Positions 42,734 through 51,417 of a stretch of DNA of 64,000 nt are shown here, one piece after another; the stretch's first letter is position 1; each line of letters starts with the position of its first letter. The stretch spans positions 124,001 to 188,000 of the forward strand of contig JAEWOH010000043.1 of NCBI GenBank assembly GCA_023460955.1, read 5' to 3'. The DNA is from Bacillota bacterium. GTDB taxonomy: Bacteria; Bacillota; Clostridia; Acetivibrionales; DSM-1351. The notes beneath the pieces were generated by a model that saw only the letters and a program-made list of their open reading frames with translations, ran no database searches and was not told the DNA's origin. Both the position numbers and the translations under genes were made by a program.

Positions 42734-43101
42734 AGATTCTAATGCAAATCAGAGCGTCCAAGAAAATACAGAATGAAGTTTCACTTCAGGATCCGATCGG
42801 AATTGATAAGGAAGGCAACGAAATAACATTAATAGATCTTATCAGCAATGACTCGGAATCCGTAGTTGATGAAGTAGAACTTAAGATGCAGGTGAAACGA
42901 TTATACAGCAAAATGAAGGGTACACTTAAAAACAGGGAAAAGGTTGTATTGGAGTTAAGGTACGGTTTACTAAACGGTACTAGCAAGACTCAGCGTGAGA
43001 TAGCTAAAATGCTTGGGATTTCAAGGTCCTACGTATCCAGGATCGAGAAAAAGGCTATTAAAAAATTAAGTAAAGAATTAAAACCTGAAGGCTGCCATTA
43101 A
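42734..43101 (+). CDS. sigK: RNA polymerase sigma-K factor, C-terminal half of a split gene
   Basis: Encodes the last 122 residues of sigma-K, beginning EILMQIRASKK and DPIGIDKEGNEI and ending in sigma region 4 with a helix-turn-helix (TQREIAKMLGISRSYVSRIEKKAI). It has no ribosome site or valid start; the frame upstream runs back into the recombinase gene. It becomes a gene only when joined to codon 114 of the N-terminal half. The stop codon lies inside the loop of the terminator hairpin. Confidence 0.93.
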
Positions 43102-43115
43102 CTGGCAGCCTTTTT
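43090..43115 (+). terminator. Rho-independent terminator of sigK
   Basis: GGCTGCCA (43090-43097), loop TTAAC and TGGCAGCC (43103-43110), followed by TTTTT. Confidence 0.9.
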
Positions 43116-43151
43116 ACCTTATATGAATAATTAAAAATTTTTATTGATTAA

Positions 43152-43180
43152 TTGCCTGAGAGATATTAGTGTGCTATAGT
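43152..43180 (+). promoter_or_regulatory. Possible promoter of the acyl-CoA synthetase gene
   Basis: TTGCCT (43152-43157), a 17-base spacer and TATAGT (43175-43180). Confidence 0.45.
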
Positions 43181-43265
43181 TCAATTATAACGAAAGTTAA
43201 ACCTACAATTTGAAGGCTTATTATAAACAACTATAAACACTAACTATTACCAACCGAGGTGCAAT

Positions 43266-44999
43266 ATGAAACAACCCATTTTATATGATGTAAGAAACGT
43301 TGAGAATTTAAAGGAACTACTGAACAAAAGTACAGAATTGTATGGTGATAAGCCTGCATTTTTATTAAATAAAAAAACCTCTGATTCATTAGCCTCTGAT
43401 TCAATAACCTATAATAGGTTTAAGCAAGATGTTGATGCGCTTGGAACTTCTTTACTTGAGCTTGGTTTAAAAAATAAATGTGTTGCCATTATCGGAGAAA
43501 ATCGGTATGAATGGTGTACTGCTTACATGGCTATAACCGGTGGGACAGGTATTGCTGTACCGATAGACAGGGAACTCCATATTTCAGAAATCGAAAATAT
43601 AATATCCAGGTGCAATGCAGATGCCATAATATATTCGAACAAACTGTCTCCGGAAATACAAAAGCTTTCATTAACAGCAACCTCTTTAAAATATTTTATC
43701 AATATGGACGCAGAGAAGGACAATGATTTTTATATTTCCTTCAATGAACTTGTCCATAGGGGCAGGGAATTAATAGCAGCAGGAAACAAGGGTTTTGTGG
43801 ATACTGAACTTGATAATAATTCAACGGCAGTTTTGCTGTTCACTTCAGGCACAACAGGTTTGGCCAAGGGAGTAATGCTTAGTCATAAAAACATATGTTC
43901 AAATATTGTTTCTGTCAGATCTACCGTTATGGTTAACCCTGAAGACACCTCCTTATCTATCCTGCCCATACATCACACTTATGAATGCACCATAGGCTTT
44001 CTGGCATTTATATATTCCGGAGCTTCAATCGCTTTTAATGAAGGTTTAAAGTATATAGCGAAAAATTTAAAAGAAGTTCGACCGACAATTCTTGTTGTTG
44101 TACCACTGATTCTGGAAAACCTTTATAAGAAAATATGGGCACAGGCTGCCAAACAAAAATTCGGTAAACTTAAACTTCATTTGGCTATATTTATTACAGC
44201 AGTGCTTAATAATATTTTTCATTTGGATATAAGGAAAAAAGTGTTTAAGCAAATACATGATAATGTGGGAGGAAAGCTAAGGCTTGTTTTGACAGGGGCT
44301 GCAGCTATTGATCCAGCTGTTTCCAGAGGTTTTCGGAAAATGGGGATAAAAGTTCTGCAAGGCTATGGATTGACAGAATGTGCACCGCTGGTTGCAGGTA
44401 ACAGGGACGAAGAATATAAGGACGGCAGTGTTGGAAAACCTCTTCCGGGAGTAGAGGTTAAAATAAATAATCCCGACGAAAACGGTATCGGAGAGATTTT
44501 GGTAAAAGGCCAGAATGTTATGCAGGGCTATTTTAAAGATGAAGCTGAAACCAGAAGAAATAAAATTGACGGATGGTTTCATACTGGAGACCTTGGTACT
44601 ATAGACAAGTCGGGATATGTTTATATAACAGGCAGAAGTAAAAATATTATTATTACAAACAACGGTAAAAATGTATACCCTGAGGAGCTTGAAGCATCAA
44701 TTAACAAGAATCCCTGTGTACAGGAATCCTTGGTTGCGGGGGAAGTGGACCAGGCTACCGGTGAAACACATATTCATGCGCACATTCTGCCAAACCTGGA
44801 ATATATTAAGGAAAAGTTTAAAGGGCTAAGCTTGACCAAGGACGAACTTATGAATCTGTTCAGCGAAATTGTTAAGAATATTAATAAAGATCTTCCTTTG
44901 TACAGGAGAATTAGAAAATTCACCCTGCGTGAAAGTGATTTTGTAAAAACCACTACCAAAAAAATCAAACGCTTCAATCCTGAGAACATAAGTAGGTAG
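43266..44999 (+). CDS. AMP-forming acyl-CoA synthetase (long-chain type)
   Basis: A 577-residue adenylate-forming enzyme. The P-loop-like AMP motif LLFTSGTTGLAKGVMLSHKN starts near residue 193. GYGLTECAPLVAGN near 368 and the hinge GWFHTGDLGTIDKSGYVYITGRSKNII near 434-460 follow. The catalytic Lys is probably in the C-terminal VKTTTKKIKR. It should activate fatty acids to acyl-CoA at the membrane. GAGGTG lies just before ATG 43266. It stands alone between two terminators. Confidence 0.88.
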   Translation: MKQPILYDVRNVENLKELLNKSTELYGDKPAFLLNKKTSDSLASDSITYNRFKQDVDALGTSLLELGLKNKCVAIIGENRYEWCTAYMAITGGTGIAVPIDRELHISEIENIISRCNADAIIYSNKLSPEIQKLSLTATSLKYFINMDAEKDNDFYISFNELVHRGRELIAAGNKGFVDTELDNNSTAVLLFTSGTTGLAKGVMLSHKNICSNIVSVRSTVMVNPEDTSLSILPIHHTYECTIGFLAFIYSGASIAFNEGLKYIAKNLKEVRPTILVVVPLILENLYKKIWAQAAKQKFGKLKLHLAIFITAVLNNIFHLDIRKKVFKQIHDNVGGKLRLVLTGAAAIDPAVSRGFRKMGIKVLQGYGLTECAPLVAGNRDEEYKDGSVGKPLPGVEVKINNPDENGIGEILVKGQNVMQGYFKDEAETRRNKIDGWFHTGDLGTIDKSGYVYITGRSKNIIITNNGKNVYPEELEASINKNPCVQESLVAGEVDQATGETHIHAHILPNLEYIKEKFKGLSLTKDELMNLFSEIVKNINKDLPLYRRIRKFTLRESDFVKTTTKKIKRFNPENISR

Positions 45000-45037
45000 T
45001 GATCTTGTGTCGTCAACATAATAATATATTTATTTTT

Positions 45038-45076
45038 AATAACCGGATGCCGGAATTTTTTGGGCATCCGGTTATT
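45038..45076. terminator. Strong terminator hairpin
   Basis: AATAACCGGATGCC (45038-45051) and GGCATCCGGTTATT (45063-45076) form a 14-bp stem after the acyl-CoA synthetase gene. The rest of the gap up to 45407 is AT-rich, with a short CCAC/GTGG hairpin near 45310-45330 and no clear promoter. Confidence 0.85.
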
Positions 45077-45407
45077 TATGCTTCAAACTTTTGTAGACTT
45101 CAATAAGGAAATTCCTCAACAATTTGCTAAAAGAATCAATTGTCAAATATTAAAAAAGTTATGGAATTCTAAAAATAGTTATGAACTTTTTCAACACAAA
45201 AATCTCCTAAAGCATATAGATTAAAATTGATAACAGTTTCTTAATGTAGTTTCTGTAACAAATCTGATTTATTAACTATACTCAATTTATAAAACACAAT
45301 AATAGAATACCCCCACTTATACAGGTGGCGGTACCTATTTGTTTTTCAGGCGGTATGCTATACAAGATCAAACCTTTATTAAAAATAACCGTGAAGGAGG
45401 AGCCGGA

Positions 45408-45785
45408 ATGAAAAAGAAAATTTCTTTAGAGGATGTTGAACCTACACACCTTGAGGGAAGGGACCTCAGATGGATTATAACTGACAAGACTGTCGGGGCG
45501 GAGCAAATGAGTATAGCTATAATGCACTGTTTCCCAGAAGCTATTGTAAAACCGTTACATGCTCACAGAAATATTGAGGAAGTTATTTACATTGTGGAAG
45601 GACAGGGGCAAGCCTGGATTGATGGGGAGCTTGTAGATTTTATTAAAGGAGATGCGGTGTTTTTTCCAGCCAATTCCAGGCATCAGGTAAGGAATACGGG
45701 AAAAGAGGTACTTGTGACAGCTTCGGTCTTCTCAGCAAAAACTTCTTCCGACGACTATATATTATATAACGAAAGTATGTTTTAA
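45408..45785 (+). CDS. Cupin-domain protein
   Basis: A 125-residue single-domain cupin. Motif 1 is HAHRNIEEVIYIVEGQG near residues 46-62, with two His and one Glu for metal binding. Motif 2 is FFPANSRHQVRNTG near 82-95, with the third His. Small cupins in sugar clusters are isomerases, lyases or sensors; the role here is unknown. ATG 45408 has GGAGG upstream. It heads the catabolic cluster and precedes the GH140-like gene by about 50 bases. Confidence 0.82.
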   Translation: MKKKISLEDVEPTHLEGRDLRWIITDKTVGAEQMSIAIMHCFPEAIVKPLHAHRNIEEVIYIVEGQGQAWIDGELVDFIKGDAVFFPANSRHQVRNTGKEVLVTASVFSAKTSSDDYILYNESMF

Positions 45786-45836
45786 CAGTTTGTGAAATTA
45801 TATTAATTATTAATTTTGCGGGAGGACTAGTTGATA

Positions 45837-47591
45837 ATGAAGGATTCCAGAATACATGTATGGGATAAGGTAGAGATTGAATTACAGGCAAAAAACGAAT
45901 ACTTAAATCCGTATTGTGAGGTTGAAGTCTGGGTGATGCTTGAAGGGCCTGATTTCAGTAAAAAGGTTTACGGTTTCTGGGATGGGGGAAAAACCTTTAA
46001 AATAAGATTTACACCCATGAAGGCAGGTAAGTGGAGCTGGAACTCCGGCTCAAATACCGACGATCCGGGTCTGAACGGAAACAAAGGCAGTTTAGTGGCT
46101 ATAGACTGGAGTGAAGAAGAGAAAAGGCTTAATCCATGCCGGAGAGGAATGGTTGTTGCATCTGAAAACGGACGTGGATTCCAGTATTATGATAAAACTC
46201 CGTACTTTATGTTGGGAGATACCTGGTGGTCTGCACCTACTTACCGTTATCCCTGGTATGATGATGTTGTTGAGCGCCCCGTAGGACCTGATATGGGATT
46301 CAAGGATATGGTGCTTTACCGGAAAAGACAGGGCTATAACTGTATCGCCATGTTGGCGGGTCATCCTACCTGGGCAAATGACGGACTGCCTCCTAAAATC
46401 AAAATGAAGGATGAATATGAAACAAGTATACGTGCCGCATGGATGGACATGGATTCGGGAAGCGCAAAAGATATGCATAATGAAGGCGGTAGGCCTTTCC
46501 TGTTCCCGGGAAAAATTAAGGGCTATGAAAATGTTGTACCTGACTTTGATAAAGTCAATCCTGAATACTTTAAATATATGGACCGAAAAATTGATTATCT
46601 TAATGAGCATGGCTTTACGGTGTTTCTGGAAGTAATACGGAGAGATGTGAGCCAGGTCTGGAAACGATACGGAGGATGGCCTGACTCCTATGTAAGGTAC
46701 ATACAATACATATTTGCCAGATACCAGGCAAATAACTGCTTGTACAGTCCAATCCATTTTGATTATATTGGAAACTCCATCCTCCCAAGAGAATATAATG
46801 AGCCTGCCAACATGGTGATTGACAAATACGGTCATCCGCCCTTTGGGACATTGCTGGGCACCAATTCAGCTCCATCAACCCTTTGTAATTTCGGCGGCCC
46901 GGAGGAGAACCGCTGGCTGACCTTTCATCAAATAGGAAACTGGAGGGAGCATGACCATTATTGGTATTTGACCGAAATATTCAATTCCGAGCCGGCCAGA
47001 CCTGCCATCAATGGTGAGCCGTACTATCCTGGATTTCCTGATGATAACCCGGCGACGGAAAGTGTCGAGGCAGAGTTCAACTGCCGTTCGGGAATGTACG
47101 GAAGCTTTTTATCGGGAGGTTTAGGCGGATATATATATGGAATTGAAGGCATGTGGGGAAGTGATATTGAAAAGAACGCAAAGTACAAGATGTGGGAAGT
47201 ACTTGAATACCATTCCGGCGCTCTTGTATATAATCTAAAAAAGTTTGTCGATCGCGCAGGTTCCAGATATGTTGATTTGATACCAAATTCAGAACTGATA
47301 ACCCCAAACAAATCAGGCAGGGTTGATGGCTACAAAGGTTGGGCATATTGCGCCGCTACCAGCAAAAGAGACATATTGCTGCTCTATTTTGAACAGGAAT
47401 GCCCTCAGGGGACTGTCAGGGGCTTGAAACCTAATGCGCCTTACTGTATTGAATGGTTTAATCCTGTCACAGGTGAGTGGAAGGCCGATAGAAGGGTAAC
47501 AGGAACTATCTGCGCAGATAACATGGGTCGTATAATTCTGCCTGAGTTCCCGGGGCACGGTGACTGGGGATTGTACCTGGAAGAACTATAA
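45837..47591 (+). CDS. GH140-like glycoside hydrolase (DUF5060/DUF4038), apiosidase type
   Basis: A 584-residue protein without a signal peptide. An Ig-like N-terminal domain (about 1-85, DUF5060 type) precedes a TIM barrel of the DUF4038 type beginning PYFMLGDTWW near 120. A C-terminal beta domain (about 490-584) closes it. Characterised GH140 members release apiose from rhamnogalacturonan II. ATG 45837 is taken; TTG 45831 is closer to the GGAGG site and may be the true start. The split transketolase next to it fits apiose metabolism. Other alpha- or beta-glycosidase activity cannot be excluded. Confidence 0.75.
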   Translation: MKDSRIHVWDKVEIELQAKNEYLNPYCEVEVWVMLEGPDFSKKVYGFWDGGKTFKIRFTPMKAGKWSWNSGSNTDDPGLNGNKGSLVAIDWSEEEKRLNPCRRGMVVASENGRGFQYYDKTPYFMLGDTWWSAPTYRYPWYDDVVERPVGPDMGFKDMVLYRKRQGYNCIAMLAGHPTWANDGLPPKIKMKDEYETSIRAAWMDMDSGSAKDMHNEGGRPFLFPGKIKGYENVVPDFDKVNPEYFKYMDRKIDYLNEHGFTVFLEVIRRDVSQVWKRYGGWPDSYVRYIQYIFARYQANNCLYSPIHFDYIGNSILPREYNEPANMVIDKYGHPPFGTLLGTNSAPSTLCNFGGPEENRWLTFHQIGNWREHDHYWYLTEIFNSEPARPAINGEPYYPGFPDDNPATESVEAEFNCRSGMYGSFLSGGLGGYIYGIEGMWGSDIEKNAKYKMWEVLEYHSGALVYNLKKFVDRAGSRYVDLIPNSELITPNKSGRVDGYKGWAYCAATSKRDILLLYFEQECPQGTVRGLKPNAPYCIEWFNPVTGEWKADRRVTGTICADNMGRIILPEFPGHGDWGLYLEEL

Positions 47592-47605
47592 GGAGGCAAT
47601 TGTAT

Positions 47606-48436
47606 ATGTCACTATCATCAAAGAGAATAGATGAATTGTCCGGGCTGTGTAAAAAGTTCAGAAGACAGCTCATTGATATTTTATATTCAATTCAGACCGG
47701 GCATCCGGGAGGTTCCTTGTCCTGCACCGAAGTACTTACACTGCTGTTTTTTGAAAAGATGAATATTAATCCAGCCAATCCAAATATGGACGACAGGGAT
47801 CGTTTGATTTTGTCAAAAGGACATGCTGCACCGATGCTCTATATTAATATGGCACACCGGGGATATTTCAACCCTGAAGATTTAAATGCATTACGGCAAA
47901 TAGACAGTCATTTGCAGGGGCACCCATGTTACCATAAGACACCGGGAATTGAACTTTCTACAGGATCTTTAGGCCTTGGACTTTCAGCTGGTGTCGGCAT
48001 GGCGCTGAGCGACAGGTTAAATAAGAAAAACAGCCATGTTTATGTACTGCTGGGCGACGGTGAGATTCAGGAAGGCATAATATGGGAAGCAGCCATGAGT
48101 GCCAGCAAATATAAGACGGATAACCTCATTGCAATTCTTGACAACAATGGGGTTCAACTGGACGGAACAATACAGGAAATAATGCCACTTGATGACATAA
48201 AAGCTAAATGGTTCTCCTTCGGTTGGAATGTCATAAGTGTTGATGGACATGATATCGCTGCTCTATCCGATGCCTTTGACCTTGCAGTACAGCACAGAGG
48301 GAGCCCTACGATTATTATAGCCGACACCGTAAAAGGGAAGGGAATATCCTTTATGGAGGGCAAAAATCAATGGCATGGGAAGCCTATCACTCAAAAGGAA
48401 TACAATATGGCAGTAGAGGAATTGAACATACAGTAA
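47606..48436 (+). CDS. Transketolase, N-terminal (thiamine diphosphate-binding) subunit
   Basis: A 276-residue subunit with the HPGGSLSCTE segment near 34, the SKGHAAPMLY segment near 70, and the ThDP motif GDGEIQEGIIWEAAMSASKYKTDNLIAILDNN near 150-180, quoted by key Asp, Gly and Asn. It forms one enzyme with the product of the next gene. Split transketolases in apiose clusters act on apulose-4-phosphate, so that substrate is possible. ATG 47606 has AGGAGG nine bases upstream. Confidence 0.9.
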   Translation: MSLSSKRIDELSGLCKKFRRQLIDILYSIQTGHPGGSLSCTEVLTLLFFEKMNINPANPNMDDRDRLILSKGHAAPMLYINMAHRGYFNPEDLNALRQIDSHLQGHPCYHKTPGIELSTGSLGLGLSAGVGMALSDRLNKKNSHVYVLLGDGEIQEGIIWEAAMSASKYKTDNLIAILDNNGVQLDGTIQEIMPLDDIKAKWFSFGWNVISVDGHDIAALSDAFDLAVQHRGSPTIIIADTVKGKGISFMEGKNQWHGKPITQKEYNMAVEELNIQ

Positions 48437-48478
48437 ATAATTTTGAGCTGATTGAAAGCAGCAGAATGGAGTTTTCAG

Positions 48479-49432
48479 ATGGCAGAAAAAATTGCAATGA
48501 GAGATGCATACGGAAATGCACTTTTAGAAATGGGAGGAATTCAGGAGAATATAGTTGTGCTTGAGGCTGATGTGGGCAACTCTACTAAAAGTATATTATT
48601 TGGCAGCAAGTATCCTGAAAGATATTTTAATGTGGGGATTTCCGAGATCAATATGGTTGCTATGGCATCCGGCTTTGCTATAAGCGGCTTTAATACATTT
48701 GTAAATACCTTTTCTGTTTTTATGACGACGAGAGGTCTGGATCCAATAAACAGCCTGATTGCATACGATTCCTTGAATGTTAAGCTAATCGGAAATTATG
48801 CAGGATTGTCGGATTCATATGATGGCGCAAGCCACCAGGCTGTTTTTGACATAGCCTGTATGCGTTCTCTGCCAAATATGACAATTATTTCACCGTGTGA
48901 TCAGATTGAGACCGAAAGGGCGGTGTTGGCCTTAGGTGACTACAATGGTCCCGTTTATATGCGATTAAGCAGGAATGCAAATCCGATTGTTAATGATGAT
49001 TCATATAAATTTGAGCTTGGCAGGGGCCTTGTTATGAAGGAAGGGACGGACATAACAATTGTAGCCACGGGATATATGGTCCAAAAGGCACTTGCAGCAG
49101 CCTATATGCTTGAAGAGAAGGGTATCTGTGCACAAGTTGTCAATATTCATACTATCAAGCCTCTTGATGAAGAATTAATTATCAAATGTGCAAAACATAC
49201 AGGTTTGATACTGACAGTAGAAGAGCATAGTGTTTACGGAGGGCTAGGAAGTGCCGTTTCAGAGGTAATCTCTCAGAATTATCCCGTACCGATACATTTA
49301 ATGGGCTTAACCGGCTATGCTGAATCAGGTGATTACGAGAAGCTGTTAACCAAGTATTTGCTGGACGAAAATGCAATTTATAAAAAGGTTCAAAAAATAG
49401 TAAAGCAGAGTAAGAGTTATAAGCTCTATTAA
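48479..49432 (+). CDS. Transketolase, C-terminal subunit
   Basis: A 317-residue subunit with the pyrimidine-binding domain (EADVGNSTKS, FNVGISEINMVAMASGFA) and the C-terminal domain (VEEHSVYGGLGSAVSE). The Glu in ISEINM activates ThDP in the family. ATG 48479 has GGAG seven bases upstream; an in-frame TTG at 48452 has none. It is co-transcribed with the N-terminal subunit gene, 42 bases away. Confidence 0.9.
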   Translation: MAEKIAMRDAYGNALLEMGGIQENIVVLEADVGNSTKSILFGSKYPERYFNVGISEINMVAMASGFAISGFNTFVNTFSVFMTTRGLDPINSLIAYDSLNVKLIGNYAGLSDSYDGASHQAVFDIACMRSLPNMTIISPCDQIETERAVLALGDYNGPVYMRLSRNANPIVNDDSYKFELGRGLVMKEGTDITIVATGYMVQKALAAAYMLEEKGICAQVVNIHTIKPLDEELIIKCAKHTGLILTVEEHSVYGGLGSAVSEVISQNYPVPIHLMGLTGYAESGDYEKLLTKYLLDENAIYKKVQKIVKQSKSYKLY

Positions 49433-49533
49433 TTATGTAAAGCAATGCTCATTAGGGTTTCTGAGATTCGGAAAGATAGTCATTTACCGGATCTTGGAAA
49501 TCTTTTTGTAATGTAGTCGTTCCTTTTTTATGG

Positions 49534-49539
49534 TATAAT
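49534..49539 (+). promoter_or_regulatory. Extended -10 promoter before the sensor kinase gene
   Basis: TGGTATAAT: a perfect TATAAT with the TGn extension. No good -35 box, so a weak or activated promoter. Confidence 0.45.
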
Positions 49540-49599
49540 AAATTTACATAATAAATATTGCACCATTGAAAGAATACTCTATTATTGGAGGTTTCAAGC

Positions 49600-51354
49600 G
49601 TGTTAATTCCTTATACTTTAAAGAACAAGCTTATCTTATATTTCAGTACCGTATTTATTCTGGTATCACTATGCATTAGCTACTATTATTCAAATTATAC
49701 TAAAAACCTGCTCGAAAAAAATATTGTTGACAATACCCAGAATAATCTAAGATACATACTCAGCAATATTGACAGACAAATAAGACAGTGCCAGGATCTG
49801 TCAGACTGGCTCTACATCAACAGGAATCTGGACAAGCTTCTCATAAGAGATTATACCGATTCCAAGTACAATTTTGACTTGGATATTTCGGCAACATATA
49901 AAGAAATCAACGACAGAATAACAAATTCGTCCATCGGAAGGTATGTGGTTTCAGTATTAATTGAAGGAAAAAACAAAGTAAATTTGAAGCTTTATTCCGA
50001 AGCTGATTTCATTGATATAAACAAAATGAAGACCACAACATGGTTTCAAAAGGGAGAGGATTCAGAAGTCTTTGCTTTCGCCGGTATAGAAGAAAATCTT
50101 GCAAAAGAGAGATATAATAAATTTTTTATACCCTTTGTAAGAAAAATTATTTTCTCAGACTCAAGAAAGACTATTGGCTGGCAGGTTATAGGGATTTCTC
50201 CGGACCTGATCAGGAACAGTATAAGGGACTTTGAAGTTCCTGAAAATGACTTGCTCCTGATAATGGACCGGCAGAACAAATGTATTTATTCCAGCCAGAA
50301 TAAATTGTTGGGGCAGGATTTGTCACAATCAATATCATTACCGGATCAAAATAAAAAAAGCTTCTACTCTACAGTTTTTGGAAAAAAAGTTTTGGTTGTT
50401 TATCATAAGTCGGCATACTCCAATTATCAGATTGTGCAGCTTGTAGATTACTCATTTATAGAAGAACAGCGCACAAACGCAACTAAAATTTTGTTCCTAA
50501 TTCTGGGAATAACAGTAACTGTCGGTTGTCTTTTTACAATATTCCTTTCCGGTAATTTAACCAAGCCTTTAAGGAGAATAATGAACAGAATGGATTGCAT
50601 TTCAAAAGGGAATTTTCATGTGGAACCTGAACTGGAAGGAAATGATGAAATAGGTGAACTGGGAAAAGGAATAAACCAGCTTGCAACTAATGTAAATCAG
50701 CTGCTTTTAAAAGTTAAGAATGATGAAATTGCAAAAAAAGAATTGGAGTTTAAAGTTCTTCAAAGCCAGATAAACCCACATTTTGTTTATAATGCCCTCA
50801 ATTCAATAAAAGTCATGGCTATGATCCAGAAAGCGGATGGAATATATGAAACTGCCACCGCGCTGGGTGCATTACTTAAAGAGACATCCAAGGGAGCCAT
50901 GAATCATATTACACTTGAGGAGGAAATAAACCTTCTGGACCAGTATATAACCATTCAAAAGGTTCGAAAAAAAGGTATGATACAGGTTAGCTATTCCATT
51001 GATAGCCAACTGTTATCCTGTAAAATACCTAAGTTTACGCTTCAGCCCATAATTGAGAATTCAATCGTGCATGGGTTTGAAGGGAAAAAAGGTTTAGGTA
51101 TTCTGGAAATCAGTGCAGTCCTTGTGGAAAATGACATTCTGATTGAAATTCGTGATAATGGAGTGGGAATTCCTCAGGATAGAATTGAAACAATACTGCA
51201 AAAGGACTATTCCAGGGGAGAAAGATATAACAGTGTGGGTTTGATGAATATTAACGAAAGAATAAAATTAACCTACGGTGAGAAATACGGACTGTCTTTT
51301 GAAAGTAAATATATGGAATACAGTATTGTTAAAATATTGATACCTAAGGAGTAA
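49600..51354 (+). CDS. Sensor histidine kinase, YesM family
   Basis: A 584-residue membrane kinase. There is one span near residues 10-30, a long extracellular sensor region (about 35-300), and a second span near 305-325. A HAMP linker follows (LTKPLRRIMNRMD), then the His-kinase domain with phospho-acceptor region QINPHFVYNALNSIK near 395, and an ATPase lid with DNGVGIP near 530. GTG 49600 has GGAGG eight bases upstream. YesM kinases sense carbohydrates or their binding proteins and phosphorylate YesN, encoded next door. Confidence 0.9.
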   Translation: MLIPYTLKNKLILYFSTVFILVSLCISYYYSNYTKNLLEKNIVDNTQNNLRYILSNIDRQIRQCQDLSDWLYINRNLDKLLIRDYTDSKYNFDLDISATYKEINDRITNSSIGRYVVSVLIEGKNKVNLKLYSEADFIDINKMKTTTWFQKGEDSEVFAFAGIEENLAKERYNKFFIPFVRKIIFSDSRKTIGWQVIGISPDLIRNSIRDFEVPENDLLLIMDRQNKCIYSSQNKLLGQDLSQSISLPDQNKKSFYSTVFGKKVLVVYHKSAYSNYQIVQLVDYSFIEEQRTNATKILFLILGITVTVGCLFTIFLSGNLTKPLRRIMNRMDCISKGNFHVEPELEGNDEIGELGKGINQLATNVNQLLLKVKNDEIAKKELEFKVLQSQINPHFVYNALNSIKVMAMIQKADGIYETATALGALLKETSKGAMNHITLEEEINLLDQYITIQKVRKKGMIQVSYSIDSQLLSCKIPKFTLQPIIENSIVHGFEGKKGLGILEISAVLVENDILIEIRDNGVGIPQDRIETILQKDYSRGERYNSVGLMNINERIKLTYGEKYGLSFESKYMEYSIVKILIPKE

Positions 51355-51417
51355 AAAGCCTAAGGAAATATTAACTTTACATAAATTGTTGCAGGAAAAG
51401 CTTTAAGGAGGATTGTC

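Noticed and set aside
42694..43101. A free-standing small sigma factor gene
   Set aside because: The first part of this frame lies in the recombinase 3' end and the att half-site and has no ribosome site. Homology starts exactly at the AAATG junction, so it is the C-terminal half of sigK.
45300..45360. A riboswitch before the cupin gene
   Set aside because: There is a short CCAC/GTGG hairpin, but no conserved riboswitch core could be recognised.
46092..46835. A 247-codon minus-strand frame opposite the GH140-like gene
   Set aside because: The composition is not protein-like and it has no motif or ribosome site, whereas the plus-strand gene has recognisable domains.
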